A DNA stretch of 64,000 nt from Sphingopyxis sp. OPL5 (GTDB lineage Bacteria; Pseudomonadota; Alphaproteobacteria; Sphingomonadales; Sphingomonadaceae): the NCBI RefSeq assembly GCF_003797775.2, contig NZ_CP060725.1, forward strand, positions 2,350,001 to 2,414,000, given 5' to 3'. The translations under genes were made by a program, and so were the position numbers. The notes under the pieces were generated by a model. The model saw only the letters and a program-made list of their open reading frames with translations. It was not told where the DNA came from and ran no database searches. Every line of letters starts with the position of its first letter. The stretch's first letter is position 1. Positions 43,099 to 54,321 of the stretch are shown here, piece after piece.

Positions 43099-44124
43099 TC
43101 AGGCGATGGCGAGCCTGCGCGGCAAGGCCAGCGGGATGCCGGCCTGTTCGGCGACGACGGCCGCCCAGCCGGCGACCTGCTCGATCTCTTCGCCATAGGC
43201 GGCCTCCGCCGCCGCAAGGTCGCGTTGACGCTCGCCGGGCGCGAAGGCGGCGCCCGACTTGCTGTTGCGGGCAAGCGCGGGATGGACCGCGATGTGCGCC
43301 GGGTCCGCGGCGAGTCCGAAATGGCGCGCGGCGCCGAGTACCGCCGCGGCGGGATCGGCGGTCAGCGTTTCGCTGTCGAGCGTCGCGATGCGATCGGGCG
43401 CCCATGCCGCGAGCGCGGCAAAGGCCTGTTGCTGGGCGAGCCAGCCGACCGCGGCGATTTGCAGGTCGGACTGGCGGAAATAGTCGCGCGGCTCGAACCC
43501 GAGTGCGACGAACCCGTCGGCGAGGTAATTTTCGAGCAGTTCGCGGCACCACAGCCGGCACCACATGCCCTTGCGCGCGACCGACAACAGAAAGGCGCGG
43601 AGCGGCGCGTGGAGCAGGATCGCGCGCGCCTGCGGGCGAAGCGTCAACGCGCCACGCGCCAGCGGATTGAAGATGTTCGACGGCTTCACCACCACCGCCT
43701 CTCCCGGACGGAAAGGGCGGCCGAGCATCGCCATCGCGTCGTCCATCACCCGGCCATGCTCTTGCGGCGCGGCGCCGCGCCGCCGCCAGCCGACCATGTC
43801 GTTGAGCAGCACCGGCTCGGAGAGGCCGGTCGCGACCCCCGGCTGGTCGAGCGCCTGGACGAGCATCGTCGAGGCGCAATAGGCCGAATGGAAAAGAAAA
43901 TGCAGCGGCGCCGGGGCGTTCGCGGTCGCCGCGCGGCAGTCCTTCCGCACCAGCACGACCGCCGCCGCGTCCTCGCCGAGGCAGGCATCGGTCAGGAAGG
44001 GAACGACCGCCCGCGCTTCGCGTCCGACGCGGCGGAAATGAAAGGTGTCGTGGCCGGGATCGTAGCGGTGCGCCAGCCATTCGGCATCGCCGATAATGGC
44101 GGTCACGGAAGGCGCGGCGGTCAT
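43099..44124 (-). CDS. Sulfotransferase-like protein, unknown substrate
   Basis: A 341-residue protein starting MTAAPSVTAIIGDAEWLAHR, with AAGG 9 bp before the ATG at 44124. A P-loop-like nucleotide motif near residue 90 (LHFLFHSAYCASTMLVQALD) and the later PSNIFNPLARG resemble the 5'-phosphosulfate loop and core of sulfotransferase-fold proteins. The match is weak and the substrate unknown. It is divergent from the beta-hydroxylase gene across a gap of under 50 bp and lies between two TonB receptors, so a function tied to receptor or ligand is likely. Confidence in the CDS is good; in the family, moderate. Confidence 0.75.
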   Translation of the reverse strand: MTAAPSVTAIIGDAEWLAHRYDPGHDTFHFRRVGREARAVVPFLTDACLGEDAAAVVLVRKDCRAATANAPAPLHFLFHSAYCASTMLVQALDQPGVATGLSEPVLLNDMVGWRRRGAAPQEHGRVMDDAMAMLGRPFRPGEAVVVKPSNIFNPLARGALTLRPQARAILLHAPLRAFLLSVARKGMWCRLWCRELLENYLADGFVALGFEPRDYFRQSDLQIAAVGWLAQQQAFAALAAWAPDRIATLDSETLTADPAAAVLGAARHFGLAADPAHIAVHPALARNSKSGAAFAPGERQRDLAAAEAAYGEEIEQVAGWAAVVAEQAGIPLALPRRLAIA

Positions 44125-44167
44125 CAATCGACCTTGCCGATTGCATCCGCCGATGGCAAGCATGGCC

Positions 44168-45352
44168 ATGACCAGCTCTTCTCAGCCTGCATCGGCCGTC
44201 GAGGCCAACCGGTTGGGCATCGCGGCGCTTCAGGCGGGCGATCCCGCTGCCGCCGTGACCCATTTTACCGCCGCCGCCGCCGCCGACCCGCAGTCGGGTG
44301 CGCTGCAGCGCAACCTCGCGTCGGCCTGGCGCGCGCTCGGCGACGACGGGCGCGAACTGGCGGCGCTCGATGCCGCGCTGGCGGTCGACCGGCGCGACCT
44401 GATGGCCTGGGTCCGCAAGGCCGAGCGACACGAGGCGCGGGGCGAACTTGGCGCGGCGCTCGGCGCATGGAGCGCGGCGACCGCGCTCGGCGGCCAGCTC
44501 GATCCGATGCCGCCGCCGCTCGCACCGCTGTTGGCGCACGGCCAGGCCTTTGTCGCGGGGGCGACCGACACGATGTTCGATGCCGTCACCGGCGCGCTCG
44601 CGCCGATGCGGGGCGACCTGTCCGAGATCGAGGCACGCCGCGGCGATGCTTTCGTCGCGAGCGCGCTTGGGCGCCGTCGTATCTATCAGAACGAATGCGC
44701 CGGGCTTTATTATCCGTTCCTGCCCGCCGACGAATTTTTCGATCGCGGCCATTTTCCCTGGCGTGCGGACGTCGAGGCGCAGACCGATGCCATCCGCGCC
44801 GAACTCGTTGCGCTGCTCGACGATCCCGGCGATGCGCTGCGTCCCTATGTGCGGATGGACGCGGGAACCCCGACGTCGATCTGGTCGCCGCTCGACAACC
44901 GGCTCGATTGGGGGGCGTGCTTCCTGTGGGAATATGGCGAGCCGAATCCGGCGGTACTCGATCGCTGCCCGGCGACCGCGGCGGTGCTCGCCACGGTACC
45001 GGGCGCGCATATTCCGGGCCGATCGCCGAGCGCCTTTTTTTCGCTGCTGAAACCCCACACACGCATCCCCGCGCACACCGGGGTGACCAACACGCGGGCG
45101 ATCGTCCATCTGCCGCTGATCGTGCCGCCGGGCTGCGGTTTCCGGGTCGGGGGCGAGACGCGGGCGTGGGAGGAGGGCAAGGCCTTCGCCTTCGACGACA
45201 CGATCGAACATGAGGCGTGGAACGACAGCGACGATCTGCGCGCGGTGCTGATCTTCGACGTCTGGAACCCGCATCTGACCCCGCGCGAGCAGGAGCTTTT
45301 GACCCGCTATTTCGCCGCCGCGGACGCGACGGGCTTCGCCATTCCGCGCTGA
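44168..45352 (+). CDS. TPR-containing aspartyl/asparaginyl beta-hydroxylase family protein
   Basis: A 394-residue protein starting MTSSSQPASAVEANRLGIAA; other ATGs lie 2 and 5 codons earlier without a clear ribosome site. The N-terminal half has about three TPR-like repeats (NRLGIAALQAGDPAAAVTHF, LQRNLASAWRALGDDGRELA, AWVRKAERHEARGELGAALG). The C-terminal half is an aspartyl/asparaginyl hydroxylase domain of the 2-oxoglutarate/Fe(II) type: KPHTRIPAHTGVTNTRAIVH with the first His, FDDTIEHEAWN with the second, and LIFDVWNP. Such genes often accompany TonB receptors in sphingomonads. Target unknown. Confidence 0.88.
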   Translation: MTSSSQPASAVEANRLGIAALQAGDPAAAVTHFTAAAAADPQSGALQRNLASAWRALGDDGRELAALDAALAVDRRDLMAWVRKAERHEARGELGAALGAWSAATALGGQLDPMPPPLAPLLAHGQAFVAGATDTMFDAVTGALAPMRGDLSEIEARRGDAFVASALGRRRIYQNECAGLYYPFLPADEFFDRGHFPWRADVEAQTDAIRAELVALLDDPGDALRPYVRMDAGTPTSIWSPLDNRLDWGACFLWEYGEPNPAVLDRCPATAAVLATVPGAHIPGRSPSAFFSLLKPHTRIPAHTGVTNTRAIVHLPLIVPPGCGFRVGGETRAWEEGKAFAFDDTIEHEAWNDSDDLRAVLIFDVWNPHLTPREQELLTRYFAAADATGFAIPR

Positions 45353-45471
45353 ACCGGCGCCCGCTCGCGGCCATGGTTTCGACTGGAGATTCCGCTTGGC
45401 GAAGGGGTGCACGCCGACATATGATATCGCCTGGATGCCGCCGGCCCGCCCGGCGGCAAGGAGGATATTCG

Positions 45472-45792
45472 ATGCGTAAATATGTGACCCTGTTTGCCGC
45501 GTTGCTGGTTGCGGCTCCGGTCGCCCAGGCGGCCGAAGACGACCGCGCGCCGCCGACCAAGGCGCCCTCGGCGATGACGCCGACCGAGATCAAGGCGTAT
45601 AACGAGGGGCTGGCGCAGACCCATCCCTATTATATCAAATGCCGCAAGACGCTCGAAATCGGTTCGCTCGTGAAGAAGAACCGGGTGTGCTACACCAACG
45701 AGAAGTGGAAGGAAGTGTCGGCGAAGGGCAACCAGGATGCGCGCGACACCGCCGAGGCGATGACGAGCAAGGCGGCGGGCGGTTCGAACTGA
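45472..45792 (+). CDS. Small secreted two-cysteine protein, paralogue 1
   Basis: A 106-residue protein with signal peptide MRKYVTLFAALLVAAPVAQA and a perfect AAGGAGG ribosome site. The mature part shows MTPTEIKAYNEGLA, then YYIKCRKTLEIGSLVKKNRV followed by CYTNEKW, and ends GNQDARDTAEAM. The two cysteines 17 residues apart probably form a disulfide. It is the first of three tandem paralogues between two TonB receptors. The C-R-x4-G-S-x5-R-V-C-x-T-x2-x-W pattern recalls short uncharacterised secreted proteins of proteobacteria. Function unknown. Confidence 0.85.
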   Translation: MRKYVTLFAALLVAAPVAQAAEDDRAPPTKAPSAMTPTEIKAYNEGLAQTHPYYIKCRKTLEIGSLVKKNRVCYTNEKWKEVSAKGNQDARDTAEAMTSKAAGGSN

Positions 45793-45814
45793 CGCAGCCG
45801 ATGGGGAGATGATG

Positions 45815-46171
45815 ATGCGTGCGCGTCCCATATTATCCATATCGTTGATGCTGGCTGCCCCGGCTGCGGCATCGGCGAGCGACGACATGCCCCTCGCGCG
45901 GACCCCTTCGGAAATGACCGGGGCCGAAATCGATGCGCATAATGAAGGGCTGGCGTTTGCCGATCCCAATTATATCAAATGCCGCAAGATCGAGGAAATC
46001 GGCTCGCTGGTGAAGAAGTTGCGGGTGTGCAACACGAATGCGCAGTGGCGACGGATCGTCGACAAGGGCAATCAGGACGCCCGCGATACGATGGAGACGC
46101 TCGCGCGCGGCTGGACAAATCCGCAGGAACCCGCCGACCAGTTGGTCACCATTCCCAGACGTCCGCAATAG
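45815..46171 (+). CDS. Small secreted two-cysteine protein, paralogue 2
   Basis: A 118-residue protein: signal peptide MRARPILSISLMLAAPAAAS, GGGGAG 6 bp before the ATG at 45815; two in-frame ATGs just upstream would be too close to it. It shares EMTGAEIDAHNEGLA, YIKCRKIEEIGSLVKKLRVC, NTNAQW and KGNQDARDT with its neighbours but is more divergent and has a longer C-terminus (PADQLVTIPRRPQ). It starts 22 bp after paralogue 1, so both are probably on one transcript. Confidence 0.85.
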   Translation: MRARPILSISLMLAAPAAASASDDMPLARTPSEMTGAEIDAHNEGLAFADPNYIKCRKIEEIGSLVKKLRVCNTNAQWRRIVDKGNQDARDTMETLARGWTNPQEPADQLVTIPRRPQ

Positions 46172-46210
46172 GCGTGGCGGGCGAACCCCGTTGAAGGAAA
46201 GGCGGTCTCG

Positions 46211-46525
46211 ATGTTGACGATATTGACAGCGCTTGCACTGGCCGTGTCGGCCGCGGCTCCCGATCCCGCTGCCGATCGCGCGCCGCCGACGCGGAAGCCG
46301 TCGGAGATGACGCCGACCGAGATCAAGGCGTATAACGTCGGCCTCGCGCCGGCCCATCCCTATTATATCAAATGCCGCAAGACGCTCGAGATCGGCTCAC
46401 TGGTGAAGAAGAACCGTGTCTGCCACACCAATGAACAGTGGAAGGCGGTGTGGGCGAAGGAAAATCAGGATGCCCGCCAAACCGCCGAAGCGATGACGCG
46501 CGCACCGGTCAACCACAGCAACTAA
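46211..46525 (+). CDS. Small secreted two-cysteine protein, paralogue 3
   Basis: A 104-residue protein: signal peptide MLTILTALALAVSAAAPDPA and AAGGAAAGG upstream. It closely matches paralogue 1 (MTPTEIKAYNVGLA, YYIKCRKTLEIGSLVKKNRV, CHTNEQWK), pointing to a duplication after paralogue 2 split off. It starts 39 bp after paralogue 2. The 288-bp region that follows, up to the second TonB receptor, holds no other gene; it should contain that receptor's promoter. Confidence 0.85.
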   Translation: MLTILTALALAVSAAAPDPAADRAPPTRKPSEMTPTEIKAYNVGLAPAHPYYIKCRKTLEIGSLVKKNRVCHTNEQWKAVWAKENQDARQTAEAMTRAPVNHSN

Positions 46526-46812
46526 ATTATCGCGGCACGTAACGCGCAGTCGGTGCGCGCCACTGTCCGCGCGGCTGACGACCGTTCGTCGAAGCCCCAC
46601 GTCGCTTGGCCGGACCATGCTTGTTTTGGCACGTGGCCCCTGCATGTTGGTTTTGCACCGGGGATTCACCGAAATAACAGAAAATTAAGGATAATCCTTC
46701 AGTGCACGATGTGGGGTGGGTCGTGCCGGATGACGGAGCGCGCTGCCTGTTGGCGCGCGTCACCCCCTGCCATGGCTCACCTTTTGTTGATGACAAAAAG
46801 GGAGTCCCATCC

Positions 46813-49800
46813 GTGAAAAATCTCGTCGTTCTGGCAAGCCTGCGCCGCGGTGCCGCGCCATTGGCCCTCGGCCTGGCGCTTTGTGCCGCCCCCGCCTTCG
46901 CGCAGGAAGCGCCCGCCGATGATGCCGTCGCCGACGCCGACGCCGCGGCCGACGATGGCGAGGCCATCGTGGTTACCGGGTCGCGCATCGCGCGGCCCGA
47001 AGCCGATTCGCCCAACCCCGTGACCTCGATCAGCAGCGACACGATCCAGCAATCGGGCCTTACCAACCTCACCGACCTGCTCGTCCAGAATCCGGCGCTG
47101 CTCGGATCGAGCACGACCGCCGATGCCGGCGGATCGACCGCATTGTTCGGCGGGGTCGGGGTCAATTTGCTCAACCTGCGCAACCTCGGCACCGAGCGTA
47201 CGCTCGTGCTCGTCAACGGCCGCCGCCATATTTCGGGGATCACCGGCACCTCGTCGGTCGATATCAACACCATCCCCAACGCGCTGATCGACCGGATCGA
47301 CGTGCTCACCGGCGGCGTGTCGGCGGTGTACGGCGCCGACGGCGTGTCGGGCGTCGTCAATTTCGTGCTCAAGCGCGATTTCGAGGGTATCGACGCGCGC
47401 TTCCAGACGGGCATTTCGTCACGAGGCGATGCGAACAACATCTATGGCGCGCTGACCGTCGGCACCAATTTCTCGGAAGATCGCGGCAATGTCGCGGTGT
47501 CGTACGAATATAACCGCGATTCGCGGGTGCCCGCCAATGCGCGCAAGACCGGACGCAATCTCGGTTTGTTCAGCTTCCGCCAGAATCTGCTGGATAATCC
47601 GGATCCCGATTTCGACGATCCGAACATCATCGACCGGATTTTGTACAACGACATCCGCTATGCCGACAGCGCGCCCGGCGGCGCGGTCGACGTCGACATC
47701 GACTTTTCGCCCGACTTCACCGGCGCGGGCAAGGTCTATGATCTCGGCACGGCGATCCCCAGTTCGGGCGGCGTGGTGCAGGGCGGCGACAGCACCCCGA
47801 TCGCGGGCTATCAGGGCGACCTCCAGCCCAAGACCGAGAAGCATAATATCAACCTGCTCGGCAGTTATGAGTTCAGCGACGCGCTGCGCTTCTTCGTCGA
47901 GGCCAAATATGTGAAGACGAAGAACTTCTCGTTCGCGCAGCCGTCGTTCGACTTCTTCACCACGGTCCAGGCCGACAATCCGTTCATTCCCGCCAATATC
48001 GCGGCGCTGATCACACCCGACAACATCAACAATTCGCTGGAACTGCCTTCGGGTTTCCTGCCCGACGGCGTGCTCGTCTCGCGCGACAATTTCGACATGG
48101 GCGTGCGCGGCGAATATGCCGAGCGCGATACCTATCGCGGGGTGCTCGGCTTTGACGGTCGGCTCACCGACAATCTCACCTATGAGGTGAGCTATGTCTA
48201 TGGCCAGACCAAGACGCAGTTCCTGAGCACCAATTACCGCCTCCGCGACCGCTATTTCGCGGCGCTCGATGCGGTCGACCAGGGCGCGTTCACGACAGGA
48301 ACGCCGAACGGCAATATCGTCTGCCGCTCGTCGCTCGACCCCACCGCGCCGCTGAATGACCCGAACGGCTTCATCATCGGCGCCAATACGACGCCGATCA
48401 CCTTCACCCCCGGCGCGAACAGCGGCTGCGTTCCGCTGAACATTTTCGGCGAGGGTTCGCCGAGCAAGGCGGCGCTCGACTGGATCAACGTCGACCTCGC
48501 CAACCGCGTCAAAGTACAGCAGCATGTGGTCAGCGCCTCGGTATCAGGCGACACGGGCGCGGTGTTCGAACTGCCTGGCGGCCCGATCGGCTTTGCATTG
48601 GGCGCCGAATATCGGAAGGAAAAGTCGAACTTCGTGCCCGACGCTTTCCTCGTCCAGGACGCGCTACAGGATCTCGCGGCGCAATTCCCCGAAAGCGGCA
48701 GCTTCGACGTTAAGGAAGCCTTTGCCGAAATCAATATCCCGGTGCTGCGCGGCATGCCGTTCGCCGATATCCTGCAGTTCGGTGCGGCGATCCGTGTGTC
48801 GGATTATTCGACGATCGGCAGCACGACGACGTGGAAGGTCGATGGCACCTGGGGGCCGGTGCGCGACATCCGCTTCCGTGGCACCTATTCCGAAGCGGTG
48901 CGAGCGCCGAACCTGACCGAGTTGTTCGCGCCGCAGAACGGGACCTTCTCGTTCATCGACGATCCGTGCGATCCGACCAACCTCGCCGAAGGCACGTCGT
49001 TCCGCGTCGCCAACTGCAACGCGACGCTGACCGCGCTCGGCATCAATCCGGCAACCTTCAATCCGTCGCAGAATCCGCAGGCGACCGCCTCGCTGCCGGG
49101 ACGCACGATCGGCACGCCCTTCCTCAACGAGGAAACGGCGAAGACGTGGACTGCCGGGGTGGTGCTGCGGCCGAGCTTCATTCCGGGGCTGGTCGCGACC
49201 TTCGACTGGTATGACATCAAGATCGCCAATGCGATTACGACGGCGACCGCGCAGGACCTCACCAACGCCTGCGTCGACCAGCCGACGCTCGACAACCAGT
49301 TCTGCGACCTGATCACCCGCGATCCGTCGACCGGGTTCGTTTCGGACTATCTGCTGCGGCCGCTCAACGTGTCGCAGTTCGCGACGTCGGGCGCCGACTT
49401 CACGATCAACTATGCCTTCCGGCCGAGCGACAGCCTTGGCCAGTTCAATCTGCGGCTCGCGGGCGGCTATCTCGATAGCCTGACCTTCATCTCGACCCCG
49501 GGGGCCGAGGTCGACAACGACCGGACCGAGGCGTTCGCGCCGAAATGGAACGGCACGCTCGACATCACCTGGGTGAAGGACAATTGGTCGCTGAACTATG
49601 GCGTCAACTATTTCAGCAAGACGCGGCGCTTCACCACCGAGCAGATCGAGGCGAACCCCGATCTCGTCGATCCGAAATACATCTTCTATCGCGAGAAATG
49701 GGAACATGACGTCCAGCTCGGCTTCAAGACCGACGACGAGCGTTTCCAATTCTATGCCGGCGTGAACAATATCTTCGGTCGCGATCCCGATGTCGGCGAG

Positions 49801-49878
49801 CTCAACTATCCGTCGAGCTTCCGCGGGCGTTACGTCTATGCGGGGGTGAAGGTGAACCTTGCGAGCCTCGGCCTCTAG
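46813..49878 (+). CDS. TonB-dependent receptor
   Basis: A 1021-residue outer-membrane receptor starting with a GTG at 46813 (read as Met, then KNLVVLASLRRGAAPL), with GGGAG 8 bp upstream and a signal peptide ending at AFAQ. The plug has EAIVVTGSRIARPEADSPNP, NLRNLGTERTLVLVNGRRHI and VSAVYGADGVSGVVNF; the barrel ends GRYVYAGVKVNLASLGL. It is only distantly similar to the receptor at 39918 but has the same GTG start, a similar length and the same class of plug. The ligand is unknown. A bidirectional terminator follows. Confidence 0.93.
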   Translation: MKNLVVLASLRRGAAPLALGLALCAAPAFAQEAPADDAVADADAAADDGEAIVVTGSRIARPEADSPNPVTSISSDTIQQSGLTNLTDLLVQNPALLGSSTTADAGGSTALFGGVGVNLLNLRNLGTERTLVLVNGRRHISGITGTSSVDINTIPNALIDRIDVLTGGVSAVYGADGVSGVVNFVLKRDFEGIDARFQTGISSRGDANNIYGALTVGTNFSEDRGNVAVSYEYNRDSRVPANARKTGRNLGLFSFRQNLLDNPDPDFDDPNIIDRILYNDIRYADSAPGGAVDVDIDFSPDFTGAGKVYDLGTAIPSSGGVVQGGDSTPIAGYQGDLQPKTEKHNINLLGSYEFSDALRFFVEAKYVKTKNFSFAQPSFDFFTTVQADNPFIPANIAALITPDNINNSLELPSGFLPDGVLVSRDNFDMGVRGEYAERDTYRGVLGFDGRLTDNLTYEVSYVYGQTKTQFLSTNYRLRDRYFAALDAVDQGAFTTGTPNGNIVCRSSLDPTAPLNDPNGFIIGANTTPITFTPGANSGCVPLNIFGEGSPSKAALDWINVDLANRVKVQQHVVSASVSGDTGAVFELPGGPIGFALGAEYRKEKSNFVPDAFLVQDALQDLAAQFPESGSFDVKEAFAEINIPVLRGMPFADILQFGAAIRVSDYSTIGSTTTWKVDGTWGPVRDIRFRGTYSEAVRAPNLTELFAPQNGTFSFIDDPCDPTNLAEGTSFRVANCNATLTALGINPATFNPSQNPQATASLPGRTIGTPFLNEETAKTWTAGVVLRPSFIPGLVATFDWYDIKIANAITTATAQDLTNACVDQPTLDNQFCDLITRDPSTGFVSDYLLRPLNVSQFATSGADFTINYAFRPSDSLGQFNLRLAGGYLDSLTFISTPGAEVDNDRTEAFAPKWNGTLDITWVKDNWSLNYGVNYFSKTRRFTTEQIEANPDLVDPKYIFYREKWEHDVQLGFKTDDERFQFYAGVNNIFGRDPDVGELNYPSSFRGRYVYAGVKVNLASLGL

Positions 49879-49902
49879 GGCCGGTCTCGGATCAAAAGAA
49901 AA

Positions 49903-49928
49903 GGGCGGCATTTCTGCCGCCCTTTTTT
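49903..49928. terminator. Bidirectional intrinsic terminator
   Basis: A perfect 8-bp stem GGGCGGCA/TGCCGCCC around TTTC has TTTTTT on the right and an A-rich AAAAGAAAA on the left. It therefore ends both the TonB receptor (rightward) and clpB (leftward), whose stop codon is at 49930. Confidence 0.9.
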
Positions 49929-49929
49929 G

Positions 49930-52509
<2,580 letters not shown>

Positions 52510-52530
52510 CCAGAAAGCCCCTTTCTCTGG
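52510..52530 (-). promoter_or_regulatory. Hairpin over the clpB ribosome site, candidate RNA thermometer
   Basis: Read on the minus strand, the 21 bases right before the clpB ATG fold as CCAGAGAAAG, loop GGG, CTTTCTGG, with a two-base bulge. The AAAGGGG ribosome site lies in the stem and loop. Melting at higher temperature could expose it. Short thermometers of this kind are known for heat-shock genes, but this one is only predicted. Confidence 0.4.
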
Positions 52531-52535
52531 CTCAG

Positions 52536-52563
52536 AGATAGTGTTGCTTTTGGGCAACACAAG
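52536..52563 (-). promoter_or_regulatory. Dyad and heat-shock-like promoter elements upstream of clpB
   Basis: On the minus strand CTTG (52563-52560) and CACTATCT (52543-52536) are separated by 16 bp, similar to alphaproteobacterial RpoH promoters. The same stretch is a dyad, GTGTTGC-N6-GCAACAC (52541-52560), which is not a CIRCE element. The position, just before clpB, agrees with heat-shock control; this is inferred from pattern only. Confidence 0.4.
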
Positions 52564-52579
52564 GGGCTTCCCCAACCCT

Positions 52580-54160
52580 TCAATATCCGCCGCGCGCCAA
52601 CTGGTCGAGCAGGCGGACGCCGAATCCCGACATGCCCTTGGGGACAAGCGGCGAGGCGCTGTCGGCCTGGTTCACCCCGGCGATGTCGAGATGCGCCCAG
52701 GGCGTCGTCTCGGCGACGAAATAGCCGATGAAATGCGCACCGATGCTCGCCCCCGGCCCGCTGCCCGGCGCGATGTTGCGGATGTCGGCGATGTCCGATT
52801 CGATCTTCTTGGCGTAATTTTTGTGGAGCGGCATGCGCCACAGTTCTTCGCCGCTCGCGCTGCCCGCCGTAAGCAGTTGCGTGGCGAGCGTCTCGTCGCG
52901 CGCGAACAGCCCGGCATATTGGTTGTCGAGCGCGCCTACGATCGATCCGGTCAGCGTCGCGATATTGACGATCGCGCGCGGCTTGTACTTGTCGGCGACA
53001 TATTCATTGGCGTCGGCGAGCACGAGCCGCCCTTCGGCATCGGCGTTGAGCATCTCGATCGTCTTGCCCGACATGGTGCGCACGACGTCGCCGGGGCGCT
53101 GGGCGTTGCCGTCGGGCATATTCTCGGCGAGCGCCGCGACCGCGACGACATGCACCGGCGCCTTCGACCTGGCGAGCGAGAGGACGGCGCCGACGGTCGA
53201 GGCGGCGCCCGACATGTCGCCCTTCATGTCCCACATGCCGCTGCCGGGTTTGAGCGAGATGCCGCCGGAGTCAAAAGTGATGCCCTTGCCGACGAAGGCG
53301 AGCGGCGCGGCGTCGGAGCCAGCGCCGCGATAGCGCACCGCGAGCAGGCGCGAGCCGCGCGGACTGCCCTGGCCGACCCCGACGAGCGTGCCCATGCCGA
53401 GCCGTCGCATCGCCGCCTCGTCGAGTACTTCGATCGTCACCCCGGGGACGCCGGAAAAGGCCTGGCGCACCTCGGCGACGAAGCTTTCGGGATAGACGAC
53501 ATTGGCGGGTTCGTTGGCGAGGTCGCGCGACAGGCGCACGCCGTCGGCGAGTGGGCGCCAGCGCGCGGCGAAGGTCGACCCGGCGGCAGCACTGTCGCCG
53601 CCGACGATGGTCACCGCGTCGGTTGCGGGCGCCTTGCGGTCGACGGTCTTGTAGCGGTCGAAGCGGTACTGGCCGAGCGCGAAGCCATAGCCCGCCTCGG
53701 CACCCTGCGCGCCGGTGAAGGCCCCGGTCAGCGTCACCGGCTGTGCGTCGGACTTGAGTTCCTGCGCCGCTTTGCCGCTCGCCTCGGCGAGCGCGAGCAT
53801 CGTCGGCGCGGTGCCGGTGCCGACGAGCAGGATGCGGCTGTGCGCGCCGATCCCGCGCAGCGACAGCGTGGCGTTGGCTTTGCCGTCGAACTTCGCATTG
53901 GCGATCGCGGATTCGATCGCGGCGCGTTCGCCCGCGCCGACGCCGACCGCGTCGAGCGCTGGCAGGGTCGCGTCGGCCATCAGCACCACCAGTACGCCCT
54001 TGGCGGGCGCGCTCGCGGCGAAGCCGATCGGGCGCTCGGCGCTGTTGGCGACACTGCCGGGGACGACGCCCGAGCCGGTCACGTCCTGCGCCAAGGCGGC
54101 GGGGGCCGTCAAAGGCGCGAGCGAGAGGCAGGCGGCGAGCAGCAGGCTTTTGGTACGCAT
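52580..54160 (-). CDS. M17 leucyl aminopeptidase family protein, exported
   Basis: A 526-residue peptidase with a signal peptide ([20 protein letters not shown], ending LAQ). The catalytic domain has [17 protein letters not shown] with Lys and the first metal ligand, [11 protein letters not shown], and [14 protein letters not shown], the Mn/Zn sites of the PepA family. The start is the ATG at 54160; a TTG one codon earlier is possible because GGGAG is nearer to it. PepA proper is cytosolic, so the signal peptide marks the exported subgroup. It is followed on the same strand by clpB. Confidence 0.92.
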   Translation of the reverse strand: MRTKSLLLAACLSLAPLTAPAALAQDVTGSGVVPGSVANSAERPIGFAASAPAKGVLVVLMADATLPALDAVGVGAGERAAIESAIANAKFDGKANATLSLRGIGAHSRILLVGTGTAPTMLALAEASGKAAQELKSDAQPVTLTGAFTGAQGAEAGYGFALGQYRFDRYKTVDRKAPATDAVTIVGGDSAAAGSTFAARWRPLADGVRLSRDLANEPANVVYPESFVAEVRQAFSGVPGVTIEVLDEAAMRRLGMGTLVGVGQGSPRGSRLLAVRYRGAGSDAAPLAFVGKGITFDSGGISLKPGSGMWDMKGDMSGAASTVGAVLSLARSKAPVHVVAVAALAENMPDGNAQRPGDVVRTMSGKTIEMLNADAEGRLVLADANEYVADKYKPRAIVNIATLTGSIVGALDNQYAGLFARDETLATQLLTAGSASGEELWRMPLHKNYAKKIESDIADIRNIAPGSGPGASIGAHFIGYFVAETTPWAHLDIAGVNQADSASPLVPKGMSGFGVRLLDQLARGGY

Positions 54161-54321
54161 CAAAAGGAAACTCCCTGTTATTCCATCACTATCGGTCCGT
54201 TTCTTGACCTAGCACGCGCGGCCCGACCTGCAATTGCCTCTCGACGAACGACAGACGCTTGCCATCGAACCTGCACGCGGTCAGACAGTCGCGTTCGTGA
54301 GCCGACGCAAAAGGGACCGAG

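Noticed and set aside
52541..52560. Dyad before clpB as a CIRCE element
   Set aside because: CIRCE is TTAGCACTC-N9-GAGTGCTAA; this dyad has other half-sites and only 6 bp spacing.
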